Source of the DNA: JBDGYE01 sp039584255
Lineage (GTDB): Bacteria; Gemmatimonadota; Gemmatimonadetes; Palauibacterales; Palauibacteraceae
DNA: 10,687 nt
Assembly: GCA_039584255.1 (NCBI GenBank)
Contig: JBDGYE010000092.1
Coordinates: 1-10,687 of the forward strand
Direction of reading: 5' to 3'
Under the pieces are notes generated by a model. That model worked only from the letters and a program-made list of their open reading frames with translations, had not been told where the DNA came from and made no database searches. Shown here in pieces: positions 1 through 6,741 of the stretch. Every line of letters begins with the position of its first letter. The first letter of the stretch is position 1. A program made the position numbers and the translations under genes.

Positions 1-75
1 CGAATCCATTTCGTGCCCGCACTACACGCTCCCTGTTTCCGCTCGTCCCGTCGGGTCCGTCCCGGTCATCGTGAT

Positions 76-90
76 CGGAACACGGTTCCG
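76..90. repeat. Perfect 6-bp inverted repeat upstream of the selenoprotein gene
   Basis: The sequence CGGAAC-ACG-GTTCCG is a perfect 6-bp inverted repeat with a 3-base centre. It lies about 130 bases upstream of the predicted GTG start of the AhpD-like gene. It could be an operator, or the tail of a terminator for a gene left of the window. No T-tract follows on either strand, so an intrinsic terminator is not supported. The rest of bases 1-218 is GC-rich, and I see no convincing gene there. Confidence 0.3.
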
Positions 91-204
91 GAGTGGCTTG
101 TTCCTCCGCGTCGTCCGGGTCGAGGCCCGCGGGCGGCGGGCGAAATCGATCCCTTGAGCGTACTATCCCAGCCGTGCAGGCTGAGACGATTCCCGATCAT
201 CCAC

Positions 205-208
205 GGAG
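205..208 (+). promoter_or_regulatory. Ribosome binding site that sets the GTG start of the AhpD-like gene
   Basis: GGAG lies ten bases before a GTG codon at 219-221. The AhpD-like reading frame is open further upstream, with an ATG at 93. The residues encoded between 93 and 218 are low-complexity and do not look like this family, so the start at 219 is preferred. Confidence 0.45.
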
Positions 209-218
209 TGTCGACAAC

Positions 219-845
219 GTGACCGTTACCAAACCCGACGCCTCACCGGGCGGCGAAGGTCCCTGGATCGACGTCGTCGGGCCCGAAGAGGCCGACGGCG
301 AGCTGACCGAGGTGTATGAGCGGGTGAGCGGCGGCCGGCCCATGGCTCACATAATCGAGATTCAGACACTACACCCGGCGTCGCTGGAGCAGCACCACCA
401 CCTGTACCGGACCCTGATGTTCGGTCCATCGCCTCTCACCCGGGCGGAGCGGGAGTCGATCGCGGTCGTCGTCTCGGCCGCCAACGACTGCTTCTACTGA
501 GTGCAGCATCACGGGGCGGCGCTCCGTAGAGTCACAAGGGATGCGGACCTGGTAGAGCGAGTGGCCTCCGACTGGAGACGGGCGGAGATCGACGACCGGT
601 GGAAGGCGATACTGGATTACGCGGAGCGCCTTACCCTGGACCCTTCGTCAATGCGCGAGGACGACGTCGCACCGCTGCGGGCCGCGGGCCTCGGCGACGA
701 AGCCATCCTTCACGTGTGTGAGGTCGTGGCCTACTTCAACTTTGTGAACCGCTTGGCGGACGGCCTCGGGGTGACCTTGGAGGAAGGGTGGGCGGATCCG
801 ATCATCGGCCGGCTGGGCGGGCACGAGCCTGCGGCCGACGGATGA
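219..845 (+). CDS. AhpD-like peroxidase-related selenoprotein (CxxU), in-frame TGA read as selenocysteine
   Basis: This is a 208-residue protein of the AhpD / carboxymuconolactone decarboxylase fold. Family members act as thiol peroxidases or disulfide reductants in the cytoplasm. Seen directly: the frame is interrupted only by TGA at 498-500 and continues in the same frame to TGA at 843-845. The TGA falls exactly on the second redox residue, in N-D-C91-F-Y-U94-V-Q-H-H98. Glu79, Cys91, residue 94 and His98 have the same spacing as the catalytic Glu, Cys, Cys and His of Mycobacterium tuberculosis AhpD (positions 118, 130, 133, 137, from memory). Both halves look like one family: the N-terminal part has HHHLYRTLMFG and LTRAERESIAVVVSAAN, and the C-terminal part has VAYFNFVNRLADGLGV. 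A hairpin follows the TGA at once. sucA begins 18 bases downstream, so co-transcription is likely. The alternatives are a TGC/TGT-to-TGA nonsense mutation or sequencing error, or a pseudogene. The exact placement at the catalytic position argues for selenocysteine. No sel genes lie in the window. Confidence 0.8.
501..535 (+). promoter_or_regulatory. Putative bacterial SECIS hairpin directly after the TGA
   Basis: Bacterial selenocysteine insertion needs a hairpin just 3' of the UGA that SelB recognises, with a G near the start of the apical loop roughly 16-37 bases from the UGA. Here bases 511-517 (ACGGGGC) pair with 521-527 (GCTCCGT), giving seven pairs including one G-U, around a GGC loop at 518-520. 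The first loop G is 18 bases past the UGA. An irregular lower helix is possible from GTG 501-503 with CAC 533-535, plus A505-T532 and T509-A528. The fold was done by hand with no energy calculation. GC-rich DNA forms hairpins easily, so the structure supports the selenocysteine reading but does not prove it. Confidence 0.55.
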
Positions 846-853
846 AACGGATG

Positions 854-859
854 AGGAGG
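854..859 (+). promoter_or_regulatory. Strong ribosome binding site for the TTG start of sucA
   Basis: AGGAGG, extended to AGGAGGAG, lies four bases before TTG 864-866. The sucA frame carries in-frame stops at 843 and 852, so the start must lie after 854. The TTG is the only plausible initiator before the conserved N-terminal segment at residues 14-25. Confidence 0.7.
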
Positions 860-863
860 AGAC

Positions 864-3722
864 TTGAGCAGTACCGACGATAGCGGCATACCGCGCGCCG
901 ACGGCTATAACGCGGGGTACGCCGAGCGACTCTACGAAAGAAGCCTCAGGGATGCGGGGCACATGCCGCCCGCACTGGGGGACATGACGGCGGTCATCGG
1001 AGCCCTTGAGCCGGGACACGTTGCCGAAGGCGTCGGGACGGAGCAACTGCGTGTCGCGGCGGCCGCCGGCGGGCTGGTCGAGGCCTTTCGAACCCAGGGG
1101 CACCTGGCTGTCGAGCTGGACCCGCTTGGCGCCCCGGCGCCGGGACACCCGTCGCTGCATCCCGAGTTTCATGGAGTGTCGGTGGACGAGCTGGCGACCG
1201 TTCCGACCCGGGCCATAGGACTGGAGGGACTCGGGGCGACGGCGCTCGACGCCATCCGCGGGCTGCGGGACATCTACTGCGGCCGTATGGGATACGAGCT
1301 GGATCACATGGAGGATCCGACTCACTGGAACTGGCTGTGCGAATACATCGAGTCGGGGCGTCACCTGGACCCGCTGGACGCGCACGGGAAGACGCACCTG
1401 CTGAGGATCCTCACCGAGGTCGAGGGGCTCGAGAGCTTCCTGCAGAGGGCTTACCTGGGCCAGAAGCGCTTCTCCGTCGAGGGCCTCGAGATGCTGGTGC
1501 CGATGATCCGGCGCATAATCCGGCGCTCGGCGTTGGGCGGGACGCGAAAGTTCCTCATCGGCATGGCGCACCGCGGCCGGCTCAACGTTCTGGCCCACAT
1601 CATCGGTTTTCCCTACGAGACGATCCTGGCCGAGTTCGAGGGCGAGCAGGCCCGCGGCATGCAGAGCAGCGTGGCCGAGCTCGGATCCGGCGACGTCAAG
1701 TACCACGTGGGGGCCACCGAGCTCGTGCGCTCGCCGGTCGGGGAGCTGGAGATCTCGCTCGCGCCCAACCCGAGTCACCTGGAGCACGTCAATCCGATCG
1801 TCCAGGGAATGGCCCGCGCCGCCCGCGAGAAGCTCGCCCGGGAAAGCGGGATTCCCATCGATCTGGGTGACGAGAGCGCGCTCGACGCACACGGAACCAC
1901 GGTTCTCCCGATCATCGTGCACGGCGACGCGGCCTTCATGGGGCAGGGGATTGTGGCGGAGACCCTGAACCTCGGGCGGCTTCCGGGCTACGAGAACGGC
2001 GGAACCATCCACCTGGTGGCCAACAATCAGCTGGGCTTCACCACCGACCCTGAAGACACGCGATCCACCCGCTACGCCAGCGACCTGGCACTCGCCTTCC
2101 GGCTCCCGATCGTTCACGTAAACGCCGATGACCCGGAAGCCTGCCTGTCGGCTGTGCAGCTGGCCATTGACTACCACAACGAGTTCGCCGAGGACGTTGT
2201 GATCGACCTGGTGGGCTACAGGCGCTATGGGCACAATGAAGGCGACGAACCCTCGTACACGCAGCCGGTGATGTACGCGAAGATCCGGCAGCACAAGAGC
2301 GTCAGGCAGATCTGGGCCGACCGGCTGGTGGCCGGCGAGGTCCTGGACCGCGCCGAAGCCGAGGCCATGAACGACGAAATCGCCGGCCGCCTGGCCGAGG
2401 CCCGCAAAAGGGTCACCGAGGGCACGCCCGATGCGGACGCCCCGGAGTACTCCCTTCCCACGACGGCGGCCACGATCGGGATCGGAATGGAGATCGAACG
2501 GGACCGGCCGCGTGGCTACGACGATGGCGGTCTCACTGCCGAGGCCGAGGGAAGCCGGACGGATACCGCGATCGCGAACGAGACGGTGACCGCGCTCAAC
2601 GAGGCGATCCACGGCTGGCCGACGGACTTCCGGCCCAACTCGAAGCTCGAGCGGCAGCTCGGCCGGCGGAAGCTCTCCTTTCCCGAGGACATCGACTGGG
2701 CGCACGCCGAGACCCTGGCGTTCGCCAGCCTGCTGACGGAGGGGGTCCCGGTGCGGCTGAGCGGTGAGGACTCGGAGCGTGGCACGTTCAGCCAGCGCCA
2801 CCTGGTGCTGCACGATGCGGAGAGCGGAAGACCGTGGACGCCGCTCAAGCACGTCGCCGCCGACCAGGCCCAGTTCCAGATCTGGAACAGCCCTCTGTCC
2901 GAGGCGGCCGTCCTCGGATTCGAGTATGGGTACAGCACCGTTGCCACCGAGAGCCTGGTGCTGTGGGAGGCGCAGTTCGGCGACTTCGCCAACGTCGCGC
3001 AGGCGGTCACCGACCAGTTCATAGTCGCCGGGCGCTCGAAGTGGGGTCAGGAGTGCCGGCTGGTGCTGCTGCTCCCCCACGGATACGAGGGCCAGGGTCC
3101 GGAACACTCCAGCGCGCGCCTCGAGCGTTTTCTCGATCTCGCGGCGGAGGACAACATCCGGGTTGCCAACCCCACGACCCCGGCGCAGTACTTCCACCTG
3201 CTCAGGCTCCAGGCTCTCCGACCTGCGCGCCGGCCGCTGGTGGTCATGACTCCCAAGAGCCTGCTGCGGCACCCGGCGGCCCGATCGTCCGCAAACGAGA
3301 TGTCGGGTGGGGGCTTCAGCCCGGTGCTGGGTGGGGCCAGGCCCGAGACGGATCCGGCCGAGATTCGCCGACTCGTGGTCTGCTCCGGGAAGATCTACTA
3401 CGACATCGTAGGCTCTCCGGCCTGGAACGATGCCCGCTCCGTGGACGTCCTCCGGCTCGAGCTCCTGTACCCGTTTCCGGAGAGGGAGATTCGCACGCTC
3501 CTGGACCGCTACCCAAGCCTGGACGAAGTGGTGTGGGCACAGGAGGAACCCGCCAACATGGGTGCGTGGCGAGCGCTCTCCCAGCCCCTGAGGGGGCTGT
3601 GCGGCGACCGTCCGCTGCGTTATGCGGGTCGGCCCGAGAGAGCGAGCCCGGCCGAGGGCTACGCCGCGGCCCACGCACGGGAGCAGGAGCGGATCGTGGC
3701 TGATGCCCTGGCCGTGCCTTGA
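864..3722 (+). CDS. sucA: 2-oxoglutarate dehydrogenase E1 component (thiamine-diphosphate dependent)
   Basis: This enzyme decarboxylates 2-oxoglutarate and transfers the succinyl group to the lipoyl arm of E2 in the cytoplasmic TCA-cycle complex. It has 952 residues, close to the family's usual 930-950. Seen in order: an E1o N-terminal segment (NAGYAERLYERSL, residues 16-28), GMAHRGRLNVLAH around 233-245, NPSHLEH around 302-308, and the thiamine-diphosphate/Mg motif starting GDAAF at 354-358 and ending in the NN pair at 387-388. GYRRYGHNEGDEP follows. The transketolase-like pyrimidine-binding domain (about 610-800) includes QIWNSPLSEAAVLGFEYGYS and PHGYEGQGPEHSS. The OGDH C-terminal domain has VVWAQEEPANMGAW near 889. 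All key motifs are intact. The start is TTG, forced by upstream stops. The gene sits 18 bases after the AhpD-like selenoprotein gene and overlaps the next gene at its stop. Unusually, sucB (E2) does not follow, so E2 and E3 must be encoded elsewhere. Confidence 0.96.
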   Translation: MSSTDDSGIPRADGYNAGYAERLYERSLRDAGHMPPALGDMTAVIGALEPGHVAEGVGTEQLRVAAAAGGLVEAFRTQGHLAVELDPLGAPAPGHPSLHPEFHGVSVDELATVPTRAIGLEGLGATALDAIRGLRDIYCGRMGYELDHMEDPTHWNWLCEYIESGRHLDPLDAHGKTHLLRILTEVEGLESFLQRAYLGQKRFSVEGLEMLVPMIRRIIRRSALGGTRKFLIGMAHRGRLNVLAHIIGFPYETILAEFEGEQARGMQSSVAELGSGDVKYHVGATELVRSPVGELEISLAPNPSHLEHVNPIVQGMARAAREKLARESGIPIDLGDESALDAHGTTVLPIIVHGDAAFMGQGIVAETLNLGRLPGYENGGTIHLVANNQLGFTTDPEDTRSTRYASDLALAFRLPIVHVNADDPEACLSAVQLAIDYHNEFAEDVVIDLVGYRRYGHNEGDEPSYTQPVMYAKIRQHKSVRQIWADRLVAGEVLDRAEAEAMNDEIAGRLAEARKRVTEGTPDADAPEYSLPTTAATIGIGMEIERDRPRGYDDGGLTAEAEGSRTDTAIANETVTALNEAIHGWPTDFRPNSKLERQLGRRKLSFPEDIDWAHAETLAFASLLTEGVPVRLSGEDSERGTFSQRHLVLHDAESGRPWTPLKHVAADQAQFQIWNSPLSEAAVLGFEYGYSTVATESLVLWEAQFGDFANVAQAVTDQFIVAGRSKWGQECRLVLLLPHGYEGQGPEHSSARLERFLDLAAEDNIRVANPTTPAQYFHLLRLQALRPARRPLVVMTPKSLLRHPAARSSANEMSGGGFSPVLGGARPETDPAEIRRLVVCSGKIYYDIVGSPAWNDARSVDVLRLELLYPFPEREIRTLLDRYPSLDEVVWAQEEPANMGAWRALSQPLRGLCGDRPLRYAGRPERASPAEGYAAAHAREQERIVADALAVP

Positions 3723-4573
3723 TCCCGCGCCGATTCGCAGGAGTCGCGCTTCCTCTCGTAGCGGCGGCGGCCCTGCCGCAAGCCGCAGCGGCACAGTCCC
3801 CCGGCGAGCCGCTGCGCCGGATGCCGGCCGTTCGTCAGGTCACGGCGGTCCAGAGCGGCGATCTCCTGGTGGGCTACGGGGCGGAATACAGCTCGGGCTA
3901 CGAGAACCCACTGTCCGGGCTCGAGGGGAACCTGCTCTCACCGGCCGTAGTGAGCATCGCGTACGGGTTCGCCGACCGGGCTGTCGTCGAGGTCTGGGGC
4001 TCGTACCAGGTCTTGTACATCCGCTCCGCCGGTCCTCCGCTGGTCGACCTCGATCCAGGAGCCGATTCGGGCACCACGTCCGATTTCGGCGATTTTCACG
4101 TTGCGACCCGCTTCGCCCTCGCGGGGACCCGGCGCGGTTTCTCGGCCGGACTCGACCTCGACGTCAAACTTCCCTCATCGGACGAGCAAAAGGGGATCGG
4201 CACCAACAGCACCGACATCAGGCTGGGACTCCTGGCGGGCTTCGGCGCTTCCCAGTGGCGCCTCGACGCCGACCTGGGCGTGGTGATCCTCGAGGCTCCC
4301 GCGGAGGATTTCGAGCAGAACGACCAGTTCGCCTACGCGGCCGAGCTGCTGTACCGGCCGGAGGCCTGGCGCCTCCGCCTGGCGCTCGGAGTCAGCGGGC
4401 GCGCCAACACACGTACCCGAGTCCCTGAGGGCACCGAGGATCGCGGGGAGGTGGCGCTCGGGGCCGATTACCGGGCGGGCGGCTTTCTGATCGACGCGGC
4501 CGTCTCGGTCGGCTACGGAGCCGCTACGGAATGGTCGGTAAGGGCCGGCGTGTCGCACATCTTCCAGCTCTGA
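3719..4573 (+). CDS. Secreted protein, probable outer-membrane beta-barrel (function unknown)
   Basis: This is a 284-residue protein with a clear Sec signal peptide: Arg4-Arg5, a hydrophobic core at about 7-19, and an AAAA|Q cleavage site near residue 25. The mature part alternates polar and hydrophobic residues in short beta-strand-like segments ending in aromatics or small residues (for example VVSIAYGFADRAVVEVWGSY, HVATRFALAGTRRGFSAGLD, EVALGADYRAGGFLIDAAVS). This is typical of an outer-membrane barrel. The layout is reminiscent of the PF13557 family (so-called MetA-pathway of phenol degradation transporters), but I cannot confirm that by eye. The last residues are HIFQL, so the usual terminal Phe is not exactly present. 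The TTG start at 3719 overlaps the sucA stop (TTGA), suggesting translational coupling. No clear ribosome binding site precedes it. A functional link with 2-oxoglutarate dehydrogenase is not obvious. Confidence 0.75.
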   Translation: MIPRRFAGVALPLVAAAALPQAAAAQSPGEPLRRMPAVRQVTAVQSGDLLVGYGAEYSSGYENPLSGLEGNLLSPAVVSIAYGFADRAVVEVWGSYQVLYIRSAGPPLVDLDPGADSGTTSDFGDFHVATRFALAGTRRGFSAGLDLDVKLPSSDEQKGIGTNSTDIRLGLLAGFGASQWRLDADLGVVILEAPAEDFEQNDQFAYAAELLYRPEAWRLRLALGVSGRANTRTRVPEGTEDRGEVALGADYRAGGFLIDAAVSVGYGAATEWSVRAGVSHIFQL

Positions 4574-4606
4574 ACACGCTCACCGGGGCTCCTCATACCC
4601 CACCGT

Positions 4607-4631
4607 GAACCCTCGCGACTCCTCTTGCGTT
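4607..4631 (+). promoter_or_regulatory. Possible ECF-sigma promoter upstream of the anti-sigma gene
   Basis: GAAC (4607-4610) and CGTT (4628-4631) are separated by 17 bases. This resembles the -35 GGAAC / -10 CGTT pattern of several ECF sigma factors. It lies in the 124-base gap before an anti-sigma gene, where autoregulated ECF promoters are common. The -35 lacks the leading G and the match is short, so chance is a real possibility. Confidence 0.25.
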
Positions 4632-4638
4632 TACTAAC

Positions 4639-4654
4639 CCGGCCGTAGAGCCGG
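4639..4654 (+). other. Small perfect hairpin in the leader of the anti-sigma gene
   Basis: CCGGC (4639-4643) and GCCGG (4650-4654) form a five-pair stem with a 6-base loop. No T-run follows, so it is not a convincing intrinsic terminator for the upstream genes. If transcription starts near 4640 it would sit at the very 5' end of the message. The role is unknown. Confidence 0.3.
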
Positions 4655-4697
4655 ATCAGCAGTCCGCCAACCAGAGGCTCGAGGAGCGCCGGGGCAG

Positions 4698-5456
4698 ATG
4701 CAGCTCGATTGTTCAGACGTCCGGGAGATCCTGTGGCCGCAGGATCGCCCGCGGAGCCTACATCCACAGGAGGAGCTGGCCAGGACGCATCTGGCCGCCT
4801 GCGCCGGGTGCCGGGAGTTCTTCGGCCGCGACGCCCGGCTGGGGAGACGGCTGAGCCTGCTTGGCAGCGGGGCGATGGAAACCGCTCCGGAAGCGCTCCA
4901 GGGCCGGGTCAGGCGCGAGCTTCGCGATGCCTCGCCCTCGACCTCTTCCCGACGCTGGCGCGCCTGGAGGTCCGAGGTGCTGGCAGCGGCGGCGGCCGTG
5001 ACCCTTCTGGCCGGCGGCCTCACGCTTTCACAGCACTTCCGCGACCTGACAGGGCCCGAAAAGTTCGCCAAGGACTACCGTCGAACGGCCGTCGCCCAGG
5101 TGGTCCAGCCCGGACTCGATCCGGAGGCCGTGACGCTGTTCTATGAGCGGGAGCTGGGGCTCCGGATCCAGCCAGTCTCTCTGACCGAGGCGAAGCTGAG
5201 CCGAGCCACGGTCTGCCTGCTGGAGGGCGAGAAGGGATCGATGGTGGAGTACGATTACGGAGGTGCCCGCCTGGCACATTACCGGATCCCGGAGCAGCCG
5301 GAGGACAGGGCCGTCTCCTCGGGAATCGAGCTGCGGTCGCGGAACGGGGTCCAGGTGGTCCTGTGGCACGACGGCGCCTTCGAGCACGCGCTCGTTTCGG
5401 AGATTCCACAGGCCCGGCTCGGCCGTCTGGCGGAAGAGAGCTTCGTGGGGCGCTAA
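4698..5456 (+). CDS. Transmembrane zinc-finger (zf-HC2 type) anti-sigma factor
   Basis: This is a 252-residue protein built like membrane anti-sigma factors that hold an ECF sigma factor inactive until a signal is sensed outside the membrane. The N-terminal zinc-binding anti-sigma domain has Cys5 and the signature His31-x3-Cys35-x2-Cys38 (HLAACAGC). A basic stretch (RRWRAWR, 85-91) precedes one membrane helix at about 93-111 (VLAAAAAVTLLAGGLTL), which places the N-terminus in the cytoplasm. Residues 112-252 would lie outside. They contain segments such as MVEYDYGG and VQVVLWHDGAFEHALVS, which resemble the C-terminal regions of this anti-sigma group. ATG 4698 follows GAGGAG (4681-4686) and GGGG (4691-4694). 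No sigma factor is encoded next to it in this window, which is unusual because the pair is normally adjacent. The gene converges with actF and their stop codons overlap. Confidence 0.8.
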   Translation: MQLDCSDVREILWPQDRPRSLHPQEELARTHLAACAGCREFFGRDARLGRRLSLLGSGAMETAPEALQGRVRRELRDASPSTSSRRWRAWRSEVLAAAAAVTLLAGGLTLSQHFRDLTGPEKFAKDYRRTAVAQVVQPGLDPEAVTLFYERELGLRIQPVSLTEAKLSRATVCLLEGEKGSMVEYDYGGARLAHYRIPEQPEDRAVSSGIELRSRNGVQVVLWHDGAFEHALVSEIPQARLGRLAEESFVGR

Positions 5457-6724
5457 GGTCCCTTCGTCCGCGCGCCCTCGATCAGGGCCTCGCGGATGGG
5501 GATCTTCGGCGCCAGGCTCGCGTAGAGCGAGTAGCTGAGACCGAACAGTCCCAGGAAGCCCACCGTCACCGCCGCCTCGACCCAGCCCAGCGGGATTCCC
5601 TCGCCGTGCCACGTCGATGGCACCACGGCCATGTACTTCTCGAGCCAGAACCCGGCCAGGACGATCAGACCCACGAACGAGAGATAGCGCGACACCATCT
5701 TGGGCCGCCGCCACAGCAACAGCGAGAACGGGATCATGAAGATCAGCGCCATCTGGGCCCACAGCAGCGGGGTGAACCCGCCCGACGTCCTCTGCTCGAA
5801 GAAGATCGTCTCCCTGCCCAAGTTGCCGTACCAGATGGGCAGGTACTGGGAGAACCACAGGTAGCTCCAGAAGATGACGAAGGCGAACATGAGCTTGCCC
5901 AGGTCGTGGAACTCCCATTTCCCCCACACGTCGGCCAGGTGGTACCGCTCCTTGTAGCGGTGAGCCAGAATCGCCACCAGGCAGAGCAGGCACAGCCACC
6001 CGGAGAAGAAGAACAGCGGTCCCCAGACGACGCTGATGAAGCCGGGCATCAGCGACATGGAGAAGTCGAACGACAGGAAGCTGAAGACCAGCACCCAGGC
6101 CAGGATCACCACCGGAGCCAGCCAGCTCATGATGCGACGGGAGTGGGCCGCCTCCGCCTCGTCGCCGCGCCAGTTCCTGCCCAGTCGCTCCAGCACCCGT
6201 CGCCTCCAGCCGCCCTGGCGCTCCGCCGCCAGCGGCGCGTCGGGCCGCAGCGACACCCTGAGGAAGGCGAAGCTGAGCCCGTACAGGACCAGCAGTAGGA
6301 GGCCGTTTCGCAGGAAGACCCCGTCGTGGGTCAGCCATTCGCGGTTGATATGACCCTCGATCGGCTCCATCCATGGGAAGATGTAGCCGGCCCCGTAATA
6401 CATGGCCGCGAACACCAGCAGCGATACGGGAAGGAACGCTCCGGTGGCCTCGGCCACCCTGCGGAACGGCTTGCCCCAGTGTCCTTTGGCGGCCACCAGG
6501 ATCGCGCCGTACACGACGCCGGCCTGCGCGAGGGCGGTCCAGAACAGGAAGTTGATCCACACCGACTGCCACGCGCGCTGCGGGGCGCGTCCGAGCGCCA
6601 GGTAAAAGGCGACACCGCCGATGGCGATCGCTCCCAGCCACAACACGGCGGCCAGGCCGCTGATCCGCCCGGAGACGGTGTTCAGCGCCAGATCACGGTC
6701 GGCCTGCGAGGCGTTCGAGCTCAC
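5453..6724 (-). CDS. actF: Alternative Complex III subunit ActF (NrfD/PsrC-like quinol-complex membrane protein)
   Basis: This is a 423-residue polytopic inner-membrane protein with about ten hydrophobic helices, as in the NrfD/PsrC family. In Alternative Complex III, ActF packs against ActC in the membrane and is thought to help form proton paths; the quinol site is in ActC. Recognisable segments include SGLAAVLWLGAIAIGG, WINFLFWTALAQAGVVYGAI, GHINREWLTHDGVFLRNG, FSFLSFDFSMSLMPGFISVVWGP and WGKWEFHDLGKLMFAF. The start is taken as GTG at 6724-6722, since no ATG is available and the frame further upstream overlaps actE. AGGG lies a few bases before it. The gap to actE is 17 bases. It is the last gene of the operon. 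The TAG stop (5455-5453) overlaps the TAA stop of the opposing anti-sigma gene, leaving no room for a dedicated terminator. Confidence 0.92.
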   Translation of the reverse strand: MSSNASQADRDLALNTVSGRISGLAAVLWLGAIAIGGVAFYLALGRAPQRAWQSVWINFLFWTALAQAGVVYGAILVAAKGHWGKPFRRVAEATGAFLPVSLLVFAAMYYGAGYIFPWMEPIEGHINREWLTHDGVFLRNGLLLLVLYGLSFAFLRVSLRPDAPLAAERQGGWRRRVLERLGRNWRGDEAEAAHSRRIMSWLAPVVILAWVLVFSFLSFDFSMSLMPGFISVVWGPLFFFSGWLCLLCLVAILAHRYKERYHLADVWGKWEFHDLGKLMFAFVIFWSYLWFSQYLPIWYGNLGRETIFFEQRTSGGFTPLLWAQMALIFMIPFSLLLWRRPKMVSRYLSFVGLIVLAGFWLEKYMAVVPSTWHGEGIPLGWVEAAVTVGFLGLFGLSYSLYASLAPKIPIREALIEGARTKGP

Positions 6725-6741
6725 GTATCCCTGCCTCGGGT

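Noticed and set aside
93..218. Longer N-terminus for the AhpD-like gene from ATG 93
   Set aside because: The added residues are low-complexity and unlike the family, while GTG 219 has a GGAG ten bases upstream and gives a normal-length protein.
13..222. Small + strand open frame at the left edge
   Set aside because: Its Arg/Pro-rich product shows no family resemblance, and it runs into the start of the AhpD-like gene in another frame.
501..845. Separate small gene starting at GTG 501
   Set aside because: It begins exactly after the TGA, has no ribosome binding site, and encodes the C-terminal half of the same AhpD-like fold. It is better read as the continuation of the selenoprotein.
648..3794. 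Very long (1048-codon) open frame antisense to sucA
   Set aside because: It mirrors sucA codon by codon in GC-rich DNA, where stops on the opposite strand are rare. The product is rich in Arg, Gly and Pro, has no recognisable domain, and starts and ends without usable signals. sucA itself has all family motifs.
4585..4601. GGGG / CCCC hairpin after the barrel gene as a terminator
   Set aside because: There are only four pairs, a nine-base loop and no T-tract.
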